From the NCBI RefSeq assembly GCF_000003815.2, contig NC_049990.1, forward strand, positions 8,614,990 through 8,658,405: a stretch of DNA of 43,416 bases, given 5' to 3'. Made by a program: the position numbers and the translations under genes. The notes beneath the pieces are model-generated. The model saw only the letters and a program-made list of their open reading frames with translations. It did no database searches and was not told where the DNA came from. This DNA comes from Branchiostoma floridae. Its lineage: Eukaryota; Chordata; Leptocardii; Amphioxiformes; Branchiostomatidae. Shown piece after piece: positions 1-10,945 of this stretch. The stretch's first letter is position 1, and the number at the start of each line of letters is the position of its first letter.

Positions 1-19
1 ATAACAGCAAATCACATAC

Positions 20-845
20 CCTTTTCACGACGAATCAGAGGCAAGAACGCCTTGGTGACCCGCACGGTGCCGAAGGTGTCACTTCCATCACGCGTCGGTA
101 GGCGACAATGCTGGCCCACTCTATCTCTCCCGGTTGCCAGACTCCAGCGTTGTTCACCAATGCGTAAAGACCTGTTGGCAAATATAATAAAATCAGTGTA
201 ATGTATAACATGAACAATTTATCATGAAGTAGACAAGCTGAAAGTCGAAGAGCTCATTTGCTGCCAAACGAAAACCTCACCCTTTGACCCCGCTGGCAGT
301 CGATCTTTGACCTGTAGTACAGCGGCCTGCACCTGTCCATCATCAGTGACGTCAATCTGAACAGTACTCAGCCTGCTCGAGCACTCCGCCCGGAGTTTCA
401 TCGACCCCTCCCCACCACTGTCTGCCAGCAGACAGCCGGCAAACACCGTGAAGCCCAGCGAGTCCAGACGTTTGGCCAGTCGAAAGCCAAAGCCACTGTC
501 ACAGCCTGTTGTTATGAAGACAAATATTCAAGCAGATCAATCATCTGGCTAAGCCTTATAATTATAAGCAACACTTTCCAGACAGGTCGTTTGATGAGAT
601 CAAAAGAAACATGCTCATGGTGGAGTCAAAGTCCTACCTGTAATGAAGACAGCTTTGCCTTCCCCTCTCACCCAGCCTTTCGGCATCAAGTACTGAACCG
701 CACAGTATCCCACTGAACCCAGTAGTATCCCCGTGCACAGGTAGTACAGGACAGGTGCACAGTGGTACAACAACGACAACAAGCCTGAAATGGTGGTCAA
801 ACCGATCAGGCTCGCACAGTAGAACAGGTGTAGTGGCTTCAACAT
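20..845 (-). pseudogene. SDR copy A, 3' part outside window, frameshifted in exon 3
   Basis: Minus-strand exons at 845-638 (exon 1), 505-281 (exon 2) and 171-20 (exon 3); exons 4-7 would lie left of the window. Exon 1 starts with [10 protein letters not shown], gives two hydrophobic segments and ends in KAVFITG. Exon 2 continues with [18 protein letters not shown], the TGxxxGxG dinucleotide-binding loop. Exon 3 carries [15 protein letters not shown]. Exon 3 is 152 nt where the other copies have 153: one T is missing at about 79/80, so the frame breaks right after MEV, at the Asn of the SDR catalytic tetrad. Splice sites are otherwise normal and the phases (1, 1, 1) match the paralogues. The exon 1 sub-type (MPKGWVRGEG) is shared only with copy B. 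It is either a young pseudogene or a one-base assembly error. Confidence 0.8.
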
Positions 846-879
846 TGTTACAGCTCTTTCTCGTGCTACCAGTGAATTT

Positions 880-892
880 TGAACTTTGACCT
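880..892 (-). promoter_or_regulatory. DR1-like nuclear-receptor site upstream of copy A
   Basis: On the minus strand this reads AGGTCAAAGTTCA, two hexamer half-sites with a one-base spacer, about 35 bp before the ATG. The same position is occupied in copies B, C, D and F. DR1 elements are bound by HNF4, RXR or PPAR-type receptors; binding here is inferred. Confidence 0.5.
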
Positions 893-1686
893 GACCACAA
901 GAATGTAAATATTTTGAAATGCACCACGGGACGTCGCGATCGCACTGAATGATAAAATAGAACAATAAAAACTGGCACTGAGTGCCAATAATCCGTTGAT
1001 ATTCAATCGCATGTCGCAGACAACGACCAAAATTGAAGAAACGCCAAAATCTATGTATAGGGCATGTCAGCGACTAACTATCGACATGCTCTTTCATCAG
1101 GAGTGAGGCGATTGTCATAGTAGAAGCCTTTATTTCATCCATTATCAAGTATAAAAGATCTTTTCGATGTAGTCCTTGAAACTGGACCCGACCAAAAAGC
1201 GATTGTCGTTGCCTTTATTTCAAGTGTTCAGGATTTGCCAGCTGAAAGTATTATAAACTTCATTTCAGATCTTAAATTTTGACAGATTTTCTTTAAACCT
1301 TCAAACAAGAAGCGCTGGGCGTGAAATTTTAAGTACAATGTAAGGTAATCACATGTTTCTAAATTTATACTTTATCGCCTGTGTTACACAATCTTTCGCT
1401 ATTCGGGTGACTTATTGGTCATTTTCCCCCTCAAGGGGACTTGCCAGTGGAAGGGCTGTGAGATGATTGCTTAATTAAGTCAAACTACGTTATCGTTTGG
1501 ACAATTTTTTTCAGCCAAGCTTGCTCGTCACACCTTTGGACCATAATTACATGCAATGATTGATAACTTCTGTCAAGTATTGACAACTTTGCAGTCCCGG
1601 AAAATAGCAGAAAATACCAATGTACAATTCAGTCAAAACGACATATCCAAAGGAATTCAAGAAGCTAATATACTGCGTTGTCTGTA
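893..1686. other. Spacer between copies A and B
   Basis: No gene is seen. The part from about 1010 to 1440 is homologous to the flank at about 5735-6500 downstream of copy C, so it belongs to the duplicated unit. The stretch 905-945 (GCGACGTC core and TATTTACATTCTTGTG-like block) is shared with the upstream regions of copies B and F and is probably promoter. Confidence 0.5.
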
Positions 1687-4639
1687 CTAGATATTTTTCT
1701 GTAGCATGGCCGGTTTAGGGTCGCTTTCCTTCTCGGGCCTCTCCGTGTAGTCAGTCCACTGCGTGGGGAAGTAGCCCAGCCAAATTTTGTTGACGTAGTC
1801 CTCAAAACTCGACCCAACCAAGTAGCGATGTGCGGGGGTGGTCAGGGTGACGGCGTCCGCCATGGCCTGCAAGATGAATAACAGAAGCTTTTAGCCAATA
1901 AGATCAAACCTGTACGTGTCAGTATCTCTACATAAGGACCAGAAGGTCTTTAATGATTTTCTTATTGACAAAAGCACTATGCTGTCTTTAGGGAACATCT
2001 CTCCACATAGACAAAATATCATCGGTCCCCTGAGTTGTTGTTTGGGACTGTACCCGACACTGTTTGTTAGTACCCTATCACTTTGTGCAAAATAGACTCC
2101 GATCCAACTAAAGCAACTTCACTCACATCTATGACAGGGTTGGGATCCTTTCCCTGAATGTCAACAGTAAGCCAGGATCTCATCTGTTCCATCTTGAAGT
2201 CGAAGTACTCCATGCCATAATCCTCCTTCACAGCTTCTTCCACGTTGTTCCGCAGATTCTGTGGTGTAGTCAGTGATATATCGCCGTCAGGCAGGCAAAA
2301 AGACACAACTTAGAAACAACTAGATTAACGGAAGGCCTTCGCGTATTGTTATATATCTTAACGCATCTAAATTGTGCTTTGCTTGGCTTGCCATGTGGGA
2401 TTCAAGTCTTACATGAAAAACTACTATGCCATGTCAGTCTGAGGAGTATACTTAAGAAAATGGAAAACACCAATTGAGCAACAAGATCGTCTTCGTCAAT
2501 ATACTACTGACAAAACCTGATGCAGGCGTCTTACCTCAACGAACCTATTGTAGACGGCAGGCAAGGCGATATCTGTAGCCCGTGCAAAGCTGCCAGGCTG
2601 CACTATGACGACTTTGACTCCCCACTTGTGCATCTCGTGTCTGATTGAGTGATGAAAGATGTTAATAAATGAAGGTGGAAGATTTATTACATTCCACGAA
2701 GGCGGAAGATTTCTGCTGATTGGAAAGCTGCCCCTACGGCCGGTGAGGTATACGTAGTGAGGTGAGATGTGAATTGTAGGTGATGAAAAATGAAACGAGA
2801 TACCAGTGGCGTCGTGTGTGGCGCAACTGGTAGAGTTTTCGACTCGGAACCTAGAGGTCCGACTTGGATACCCGCCGTGCCCCAAACGTCGAGCGCTTGG
2901 AAAACATTTCGATCTACGTAATCAGGACCAACATACTAAATAATAAGATAATCTATCCAGTCATCCTCAAGTTATCGTGTTAACAGACAGACAGTCAGAG
3001 AGACAGGCAGACACAACAGACTACAGCATAAGATATCTTTAATTGCAGCTAAGCAGTATACATTATTGTAGTGAGTTTGAGTCCTAGACTGCTCCTTTTT
3101 TTTTAAATACGGTATTTTTGGCGACGCCTCAGGATCGGAGCCATTTGGAACATTCTAGCAATCGGCCTGAAAATGCATTCCCTGAAGAGGTATTGGGTTT
3201 TACTTATGCACGGAAGAAGAAGCTTAAGCTGCTTTGAATATGGATGACTCCACAAAAAAAAAGTCTTTATTGATGTGCTTAGACGGCGTAAACATGTAAG
3301 TATGATACATATACCTGAGTGCGTCGGAGAAAAATTCCACGGCTCTCTTGGTCATGTGATAAGCGGATATACTTGGGGGTGAATGTAGACCCGCCTCACT
3401 GGTGATGTTCACAACTCGTCCTAGGTAACGCAGAGAACAACATATTAGCCCGTGTACAGCGCCTTATAAAAGTCACTACCTTACGAAAGCCAGTCACTAC
3501 ACCATTCTGAGTCAATATGAGTGTACTAGATAGTAACCAAGTAGTCCATTTTAAACTTGAAGATGTGCTCATCAAGAATTATGACGACATAGTCTTGTCA
3601 CAGAAAGGGCCTGGACCAATAATACCTCACCTTTCACCCGACGAATCAGAGGCAAGAACGCCTTGGTGACCCGCACGGGACCGAAGGCATTCACTTCCAT
3701 CACACGTCGGTAGGCGGCCATGCTGACCCACTCTATCTCTCCCNNNNNNNNNNNNNNNNNNNNNNNNNNNNNNNNNNNNNNNNNNNNNNNNNNNNNNNNN
3801 NNNNNNNNNNNNNNNNNNNNNNNNNNNNNNNNNNNNNNNNNNNNNNNNNNNNNNNNNNNNNNNNNNNNNNNNNNNNNNNNNNNNNNNNNNNNNNNNNNNN
3901 NNNNNNNNNNNNNNNNNNNNNNNNNNNNNNNNNNNNNNNNNNNNNNNNNNNNNNNNNNNNNNNNNNNNNNNNNNNNNNNNNNNNNNNNNNNNNNNNNNNN
4001 NNNNNNNNNNNNNNNNNNNNNNNNNNNNNNNNNNNNNNNNNNNNNNNNNNNNNNNNNNNNNNNNNNNNNNNNNNNNNNNNNNNNNNNNNNNNNNAAGTCG
4101 ATCTTTCACCTGTCTGACAGCGGCCTGCACCTGCCCATCATCAGTGACGTCAATCTGAACAGTACTCAGCCTACTCGAGCACTCCACCCGGAGTTTCTTC
4201 GACCCCTCCCCACCACTGTCTGCCAGCAGACAGCCGGCAAACACCGTGAAGCCCAGCGAGTCCAAACGTTTGGCAAGTCGAAAGCCAAATCCGCTGTCAC
4301 AACCTGTTGTTATGAAGATAAATACTCAATAAGATCAATCATCTGGGTAAGTCTTGTAAGCTACACTTTCCAGACAGGACGTTTGATATGAGGTCAAAAG
4401 AAACCTACTCATGATGGAGTCAAAGTCCTACCTGTAATGAAGACAGCTTTGCCTTCCCCTCTCACCCAGCCTTTCGGCATCAAGTACTGAATCGCACAGT
4501 ATCCCACTGACCCCAGTAGTATCCCCGTGCACAGGTAGTACAGGACAGGTGCACAGTGGTACAACAACGACAACAAGCCTGAAATGGCGGTCAAACCGAG
4601 CAGGCTCGCACAGTAGAACAGGTGTAATGGCTTCAACAT
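1687..4639 (-). CDS. SDR copy B, BDH1/HSD17B2-like membrane dehydrogenase
   Basis: Seven minus-strand exons: 4639-4432, 4303-4095 (3' end in the gap), gap-3631, 3420-3315, 2640-2535, 2258-2127 and 1866-1687. All readable junctions are GT-AG with phases 1,1,1,2,0,0. About 369 residues are expected. Visible are the N-terminal hydrophobic hairpin, [30 protein letters not shown] with the catalytic Ser 13 residues before Tyr, [33 protein letters not shown] and a C-terminus ending QKNI. The family oxidises or reduces hydroxyl/keto groups with NAD(P); the substrate is unknown. The exon 4 and exon 7 sub-type (SEAGLHSPP, YVNKIWLGYFP) is shared with copy C. The dilysine seen in D-G is reduced to QK. 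Intron 4 holds a SINE. Coding looks intact outside the gap. Confidence 0.85.
2811..2912 (+). repeat. tRNA-derived SINE head in intron 4 of copy B
   Basis: An A-box-like GGCGCAACTGGTAGAG is followed about 40 bp later by a decayed B box (GACTTGGATACC) and CCGTGCCCC. The same order is seen in the better-preserved SINE in copy G (27964-28195, opposite strand). It is too decayed to be a tRNA gene. A weaker trace lies at about 8483-8552 in intron 4 of copy C, which suggests insertion before B and C separated. Confidence 0.5.
3744..4094. other. Assembly gap (N) in copy B
   Basis: A run of 351 N covers the 3' end of exon 2, intron 2 and the start of exon 3 of copy B. Reading frames that appear to cross it are not evidence of coding. 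Confidence 0.99.
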
Positions 4640-4678
4640 TGTTACAGCTAGCTCCCCCTGCGTGCTGCGTGTGAATTT

Positions 4679-4691
4679 TCAACTTTGACCT
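4679..4691 (-). promoter_or_regulatory. DR1-like site upstream of copy B
   Basis: The minus strand reads AGGTCAAAGTTGA, 39 bp before the ATG of copy B, aligned with the sites of copies A and F. The second half-site differs from A by one base. Neighbouring GCGACGTCC and TATTTACATTCTTGTG blocks are shared with copy A. Confidence 0.45.
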
Positions 4692-4794
4692 GAGCACAAG
4701 AATGTAAATATTTGAAATGCACCACGGGACGTCGCGATACGCGCGGAGGATAAAATAGAACAATAACAACTGGTATTAATAATAAGGGTCAATA

Positions 4795-5728
4795 ATTACC
4801 TTCGCCAAGAAGGTTATATTTTGGGTAGCGTTTGTGTGTATGTGTGCATGTGTGTGTGTTTGTAGAAGACCACCATAACTCAAGAACGCCTGGATGGATT
4901 GTATTGATATTTGGTATGTGGGTAGGTATTGATGAGACCTAGACATGCTAGAAGCGATTAGATTTTGGGCCTCCTAGCGGCTTGCTATGGTACTGCAGCG
5001 GAACTTCCAGGTTGGATATCTCGAGTTCTGAACATGCTGCGGTTATGATTTTTGAGTGGCAGACAAGTCTTGATGCCGAGAGTAAGTGGTATAAGTTTGG
5101 GCTCCCTAGCGGTTTGTTTTGGAACTGCAGGGCAGGTTTAGTGTCAAACTTTGAAAGGGAATAACTCAAGAAGGGGTAAACGGATTGTTATGATTTTTGG
5201 TATGTAGATAGCTTAAGTGATGCTTTATATAATGACATAATGATTATGCAAATTTGTATCTAATTTGCATAATTAATGAGGAAATTGTGTAAACATGCCC
5301 TGTTCCATTATAGGTCCATTGCAACATGTGATATTTGTAGCTGAGAAGAAGAAGAATATTGATAGATATATATTATGCAAAATAAAGACCTAATTTGAAT
5401 AATTGATGAGCAAATGCTATAATGTCATTGTGGTAAATGACGGGAATTTCTTACTTGTAGCATTTGGAAGTTATGTACAGGTGAACATTATTGAACATTA
5501 ATTATGCAAATGAGATCCTCATTTGCATAAATAATCAGAAAATGAGACAAAAGCCTCCTTTCTTAACATATATTGCGCACGTCTGTTGTTTGGTGGAGGA
5601 GATAATCAAGTTATATGATTTATGCAAATGAGAACCTTTTTGCATAATTAATGACAAACACAGTTAATACAGCAGTTGTAAAAGATCGAATCATTTGGTG
5701 AAGGTATGGGGTCGTGGAACTCTAGTTC
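4795..5728. repeat. Dispersed repeat family, copy 1, with octamer palindromes
   Basis: It begins ATTACCTTCGCCAAGAAGG and ends GGAACTCTAGTTC. A second copy at 11271-14635 and a third from 43340 share the left end. The middle holds repeated inverted pairs of ATGCAAAT, for example the 29-bp palindrome at 5502-5530. The flank of copy A near 985-1000 lacks the element and acts as an empty site. No coding capacity is seen; the class is unknown. Confidence 0.75.
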
Positions 5729-5993
5729 GTTAATGATATTCAATGGTATGTAGCAGAAACGTTCAAGATTGGAGAAATGCCAAAAGCTGAGAAGGCTTTG
5801 TTTGTCAACGTTGCCATTGTATGGGGCATGTCAGCGACTAGCTAACCAGTGGAATGACTTTTTCATCAGGAGTGAGGCGATTGTCGTATAGTAGACGCCT
5901 TTATTTGATCTATTATCAAGTATTCAGGATTTGCCAGCTCAAAATCATGATAGACTTTATGCAGCTTTCTTGAAACCTTCAAACTATAAGCAT
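5729..5993. other. 3' flank of copy C
   Basis: No gene is seen. The sequence is homologous to 1010-1270 near copy B (shared GGGCATGTCAGCGACTA and TCAGGAGTGAGGCGATTGTC), marking it as part of the duplicated unit. Confidence 0.5.
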
Positions 5994-6350
5994 CAACAGG
6001 TTATTATATTTTTATATCTTATTCCTTGTTAGTTTAGTTTTACTTGCTTGAATGTACATGTATTATAGAACCTTGTCAGTTACCTTTTGTTTATTTAGAA
6101 CTTGTTTAGAACATCTCAATAGTTACCTGTGTTGTTTATTTTAGAACACCTTAGCCGTTACCTTTTTTGTTTATTTAGAACATAGAATTATTCTTTGTTC
6201 CATGAAATTGTTTGTCTTCATTTTCTTGTCACTGAGGAAGGAAGATGGATGTCTTCCGAAACGTCTGAATAAAATTTTGATATTATCCAGAAGAAGAGTT
6301 TGAACCTTCATCTATTTATCATATCCTGGATGTCTAATCTTCACAAACGT
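5994..6350. mobile_element. Retroelement-like insert with hammerhead-like motif
   Basis: A 357-bp insert is flanked by a 12-bp direct repeat AACTATAAGCAT (5982-5993 and 6351-6362). The homologous flank of copy B lacks it. It contains CTGAGGA (6232-6238), a 6-bp stem GGAAGA/TCTTCC, GAAAC (6258-6262) and then GAATAAAA. This motif order is known from Penelope-like retroelements and related non-coding retroelements. No reverse transcriptase frame remains. Confidence 0.6.
6232..6265 (+). ncRNA. Hammerhead-ribozyme-like core
   Basis: CTGAGGA fits the CUGANGA core; GGAAGA (6240-6245) pairs with TCTTCC (6252-6257) as stem II, followed by GAAA (6258-6261) and CGTC. Stem III is almost absent and stem I only about 3 bp (TCA/TGA), so activity is doubtful. 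Confidence 0.35.
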
Positions 6351-6638
6351 AACTATAAGCATATCCGCAATTTTAAATACAATATAAGGTAATCACATAT
6401 CAAAGATGTTTCTAATAAAGCTATATCTTATCGCATGTGCTACACAATATTTTGCTGATGGGGTGACTTATTGGTCCTTTTCCCCATCAACCCAAGGGGA
6501 CGGACCATTGGAAGGCCTGTGAGATGCTTGCTTAAGTCAAGCCAACCTTGATGGAGATCGTCATAACCCCGTACCAATTTCATATTCACCTAAAATGCTT
6601 GATATCTTCTATCAAGTACTGACATGTTATAGTAAGGA

Positions 6639-7072
6639 CTTGGGCTGGGTATCGGTACAGCGTACCGGTTCAAAACCGGTTTTTCTTAATGGACCGGTCC
6701 AGAAAAATCGGACCTGAAAAAATTAGGTAGACCGGATGTTGGACCTTTTAGAAAATTAACAGATTATTTGATCAGGCATTCACACGTTGGGTGCTTGCAG
6801 GTGGAAGAAAATAACAAGAGTGAAGTACAGAAGATTTTATAGTCATTTCTACCAAGTTTTACATGAGTCATACAGGTGCATGCGCAGTTGGCGTTGTTGG
6901 ATTTTAAAACGCCAGTTTGAGTCGAATACTCCACCAAACAGATTTCTTTGCAGTGAAATGGACCATTGGCATTAATCTACTGGATCAGGTCCAGGTTCAG
7001 GTCCGGACCTTGACCTGATTCTTTGTACCTGAACCGGACCTGGACCTGAATTTTCTGTACCAGTACCCACCC
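6639..7072. mobile_element. hAT-like non-autonomous element
   Basis: The left end GGGCTGGGTATCGGTACAG and the right end, read in reverse as GGGTGGGTACTGGTACAG, form imperfect terminal inverted repeats. The direct repeat AGTAAGGA (6631-6638 and 7074-7081) flanks it, the 8-bp length typical of hAT elements. The interior is rich in ACCGG and GGACCTG runs and has no convincing reading frame. Confidence 0.5.
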
Positions 7073-7202
7073 TAGTAAGGAGGTTATATAGGTCTATATA
7101 ACACCAGTTTACAGCTCCGTAAATACCAAATGTACTCGTACAGTTCAGTCAACATGACATATGCAAAGGAATAAAAGTAGTGAATATACTGCGATAATTG
7201 AA

Positions 7203-10200
7203 CTAGATATTTTTCTGTAGCATGGCCGGTTTAGGGTCGCTTTCCTTCTCGGGCCTCTCCGTGTAGTCAGTCCAACGCGTGGGGAAGTAACCCAGCCAAA
7301 TCTTGTTGACGTAGTCCTCAAAACTCGACCCGACCAAGTAGCGATGTGCGGGGGTGGTCAGGGTGACGGCATCCACCATGGCCTGCAAAATGAATAACAG
7401 CAGCTTGCAGCAATTACAATCAAACCTGTTCAAGTGAGCATCTCTTCTACGGACCAGAAGAAGATCTATGATGGTTTTTCCATTGACCAAAGCATCAATA
7501 AATTCATGCTGTCTTTAGTGAACACCTGTCAACGTAGACCAAATACCAACGGTCCCCTGAGTGGTATTTCGGGACTGTAGCAGTATTATATAATTTAAAT
7601 ATGCAGCTAGTACCTCAATGACGATTCTCTACGAATACTAGTCTAAGAGTAAACTTTTCTGAAGAGTTAAGACCTGATAAACTTGCGAAAAACGTTATCA
7701 AGATACTTAATAGATTCTAAGTTCACTCACATCTATGGCAGGGGTAGCGTCTTTTCCCTGAGCCTCAGAATAGATCCCGGATCTCATCTGTTCCATCTTG
7801 AAGTCGAAGTACTCCATGCCATAATCCTCCTTAACAGCTTCTTCCATGTTGTTCCGTAGATTCTGTGTAGTCAGTAATATATCTCCGTGCAGTGAATAGA
7901 CATAACTTAAAATGCAACTACTAGAAGGCAACATTCGAGCCTATAACACTGAGGAAGCCACACGGCGAAACATGTTTGTCGTGTGTCGGTTCGAATAAAG
8001 TTCCTAAACGGGGAACATGCGGCTCCAGCGTCTTTTCTGAAGATGTGGCGTAAGTAAGTGTGAACGGTTGGCTTGACGTCTCCTTCTCCACATATATCTA
8101 CTAGAAGGCAGCACTCTAGATTAACGGAAAACCTTCTCATATTGTTATATATCTTACTGCATCTTAACTGTATTTTGCTTGGCTTGCCATGTGCTATTCA
8201 CAAGTCTTACATGAAACAACCACTATCCCATGGCAGTCTAATGTGTTTACTGAAGGAAAACGTCAAAAGTGCAACAAGATATTTAATACTACTGACAAAA
8301 CCTGATGCAGGCGCCTTACCTCAACGAGCCTATTGTAAACGGCGGGCAAAGCAATATCTGTAGCCTGTCCGAAGCTGCCAGGCTCCACGATGACGACTTT
8401 GACTCCCCACTTGTACATCTCGTGCCTGGTTTAGTGATGATAGATGTTAGTTGTAGGTGATGAAAAGGAATGAGATACCAGTGGCATCGTGTGTGATATC
8501 ATAGAGTTTTGGGCTAGACATAGACTAGAGGTCCGGAGTTCGATGCTCGATCTTTAATTGCAGCTATGGAGCTTGCATTGCGGTTGTAGGTTAAGTCCTC
8601 GAATGCTCCCATTTTTGGAATGTAGCCTTTTTGGTGACGCCTCCGGGTCGGAGGTATTTTGAACAGTCTAGCAATCGGTCTGAAAATACATTCCCTGATG
8701 AAGTACTTTTGCACGGAGAAAGACAGCTTTTTGCAACATGCTTTGTATATGGATGACTTAACAAAAAGTTTTTATCGATGCTTAGACAGCGTGCACACAT
8801 ATGCATAGAAATAAAATCCATATACCTGAGTGTATCTGAGAAAAATTCCGCGGCACTCTTGCTCATGTGATAGGGGGATATAGTTGGAGGTGAATGTAGA
8901 CCCGCCTCACTGGTGATGTTCACAACTCGTCCTAGGTAGTGCAGAGAACAACATCTTAACCCGTGTAGATGAGCTACGACAGTCATTGTACCTTACGAAG
9001 GCCAGCCACTACATCATTATGTAACCCGTGCATGGACCTGAGTCAATATGAGCGTATTAGATAGTTACCAAGTAGTCCATATTCAGTAACTTCAAGATAT
9101 GCTAATCAAGAGTGACTTGGAGTTATGATGATAATGAGTCGAGTCGCAGAAAAGGCCTGGACCGATGATAACCTACCTTTCGCCCGACGAATCAGAGGCA
9201 AGAACGCCTTGGTGACCCGCACGGTACCGAAGGCATTCACTTCCATCACACGTCGGTAGGCGGCCATGCTGACCCACTCTATCTCTCCCGGCTGCCAGAC
9301 CCCAGCATTGTTAACCAATGCGTAAAGACCTGTTGGAAAATGTTGAAAATAAGATAATATGTTTCTCCTCGAATAAGAATATACTATTTTATCTATTTGG
9401 TTTGTCATTTGGGCTCTTCTTCTTGTGACCAAACAACCCCATGCATCAGCTTTACATTTGAAACATCATAAATTCAATGTATTTGAATAAAAACGACTCT
9501 TTTCCAAGATGCAAAGAAAGGCCTCAATGTCTACTGAGTTACTGAGAAAGTCCTGTTGGCGAGGGATATAAAGATATTGCTTATATTGTGTTTGCTAACT
9601 AACCGGTCCACGGCTAGGGAGCTATAAAGTAAGAATAAGATAGTTACACTTTGACCCCTTCGGCAGTCGACCTTTGACCTGTCTAACAGCGGCCTGCACC
9701 TGTCCATCATCAGTGACGTCAATCTGAACAGTACTCAGCCTGCTCGAGCACTCTGCACGGAGTTTCTTCGACCCCTCCCCACCACTGTCTGCCAGCAGAC
9801 AGCCGGCAAACACCGTGAAGCCCAGCGAGTCCAGACGTTTGGCCAGTCCAAATCCGAAACCACTGTCACAACCTGTTTAAATAAAGCCAGACATGTAGGT
9901 AGGTAAAACACCTGGCTAATCTTTATGAGTAGAGTAGAGTAGAGTTCTTCGGCTCGGTTAGGCAGGAGTCTCGCTCCTGTTGAAACCGCTCCTTTTGAAC
10001 TCCTTGATGTCTCTTCAGTCATATTGGGTGTATGTGGTTTGTCTAGAGCTCTATACCAAAGACTTTAAAAATGGTAACAGTTACATGTTTCTTTCTCTGC
10101 TTAGCACTCAGCATTCGGGAAAGAGTATGGAAGTTTAACACACACCACTACCAGTGGACTAGCCCCCTGCTGTGGTGATTGCGCTGTGTGGCCCAGGAAA

Positions 10201-10884
10201 CAGAGATGGGCGCGGCCCTATACGCCATCAGGCGCGGGAAGGGTTTAACTAACTTAACTAGAGCTCTATAATTATACATGACAGGATGATTTTCCATGAC
10301 TTTGATCAACTCACTCTCACTCCGGCGAGACTTTGTCTAGTCTTGCCTTAAAGCTTAAATCGCCTGGTAATGCATTCCACCATGACACTACTTTGTTGCT
10401 AAAAACAGTCATGCCTTTGACTGGTGTTTGATCTTGGCCTTCTTAACGTAGGCTGTGTCCCCGAGGCTCGTCCTCCCTTCCCTCTCAACTTCCGGTATGC
10501 GTGGCACGGTGTCATATAGCCCGTGCCTGTATTTGTATATGTTGATGACGTCTCCCCGCAGTTTCCCATACAATAGAGTGGGTAGTTATATTTACAATTT
10601 CTAAAAGTAAAACAAAACATCTTTTAAACGTGACCAAAAGTAAACATGCTCGTGACCGCGGGTGTTGGAGTCCTACCTGTAATGAAGACAGCTTTGCCCT
10701 CCCCGCTCACTCGGCTCTTCGGCGCCAAGTACAGAACCACACAGTATCCCACTGAACCCAGTAGTATCCCCGTGCACAGGTAGTACAGGACAGGTGCACA
10801 TTGGTACAACAACAACAACAAGCCTGAAATGGTGGTCAAACCGAGCAGGCTCGCACAGTAGAACAAATGTAGAGGCTTCATCAT
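7203..10884 (-). CDS. SDR copy C, BDH1/HSD17B2-like, mosaic of two sub-types
   Basis: Seven minus-strand exons: 10884-10677, 9872-9648, 9329-9177, 8931-8826, 8425-8320, 7862-7731 and 7382-7203, with lengths 208, 225, 153, 106, 106, 132 and 180 and no stops. The start MMKPLHLF is conserved. The protein of about 369 residues has the membrane hairpin, [12 protein letters not shown], Ser and [19 protein letters not shown] and a C-terminus ending QKNI. The exon 2 donor moved by substitution so that the junction codon is Cys instead of Gly (GSKC before LYALVNN). Exon 1, intron 1 and the distal promoter resemble copies D-F ([10 protein letters not shown]), while exons 4-7 resemble copy B. Intron 1 carries LINE debris and intron 5 a small insert. 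Expected role: NAD(P)-dependent oxidoreductase anchored in a membrane; substrate unknown. Confidence 0.9.
7937..8097. mobile_element. Second hammerhead-motif insert, in intron 5 of copy C
   Basis: A 161-bp insert lies between 19-bp direct repeats beginning CTACTAGAAGGCA (7918-7936 and 8098-8116, two mismatches). The same intron of copy B lacks it. It contains CTGAGGA (7949-7955), stem GCC/GGC with loop ACAC, GAAA (7967-7970), CATGTTTGTC and then GAATAAAG, the same order as the insert at 5994-6350. Confidence 0.55.
9926..10595 (-). mobile_element. CR1/L2-type LINE remnant in intron 1 of copy C
   Basis: Read on the minus strand, about 10570-10405 gives LRGDVINIYKYRHGLYD and, after a stop and frameshift, about 10405-10326 gives FSNKVVSWWNALPGDL and SFKARLDK. 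This is the conserved C-terminal tail of CR1/L2-like LINE reverse transcriptase proteins. A 3' untranslated part follows and ends in a (CTACT)n tail at 9944-9926. The copy is 5'-truncated and dead. Confidence 0.65.
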
Positions 10885-10932
10885 TGTTACAGCATAGTGA
10901 GTGGTTACAGTTTGCGTGCTGCGTGTGAAATT

Positions 10933-10945
10933 TCAACTATGACCT
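10933..10945 (-). promoter_or_regulatory. DR1-like site upstream of copy C
   Basis: The minus strand reads AGGTCATAGTTGA, 48 bp before the ATG, in the place of the DR1-like sites of A, B, D and F. The spacing is kept, with changed spacer and second half-site. Confidence 0.4.

Noticed and set aside
634-978. Second frame with [12 protein letters not shown]-like protein repeated at every exon 1
   Set aside because: It is the alternative frame of the conserved exon 1; it recurs because the DNA is duplicated, and it has no start or splice conservation of its own.
3627-4391. Long reading frames across the N gap at 3744-4094
   Set aside because: They exist only because N codons are not stops; the flanking parts are exons 2 and 3 of copy B or their antisense.
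6232-6265. Fully functional hammerhead ribozyme
   Set aside because: Stem III is nearly absent and stem I only about 3 bp; it is kept only as a motif-level observation.
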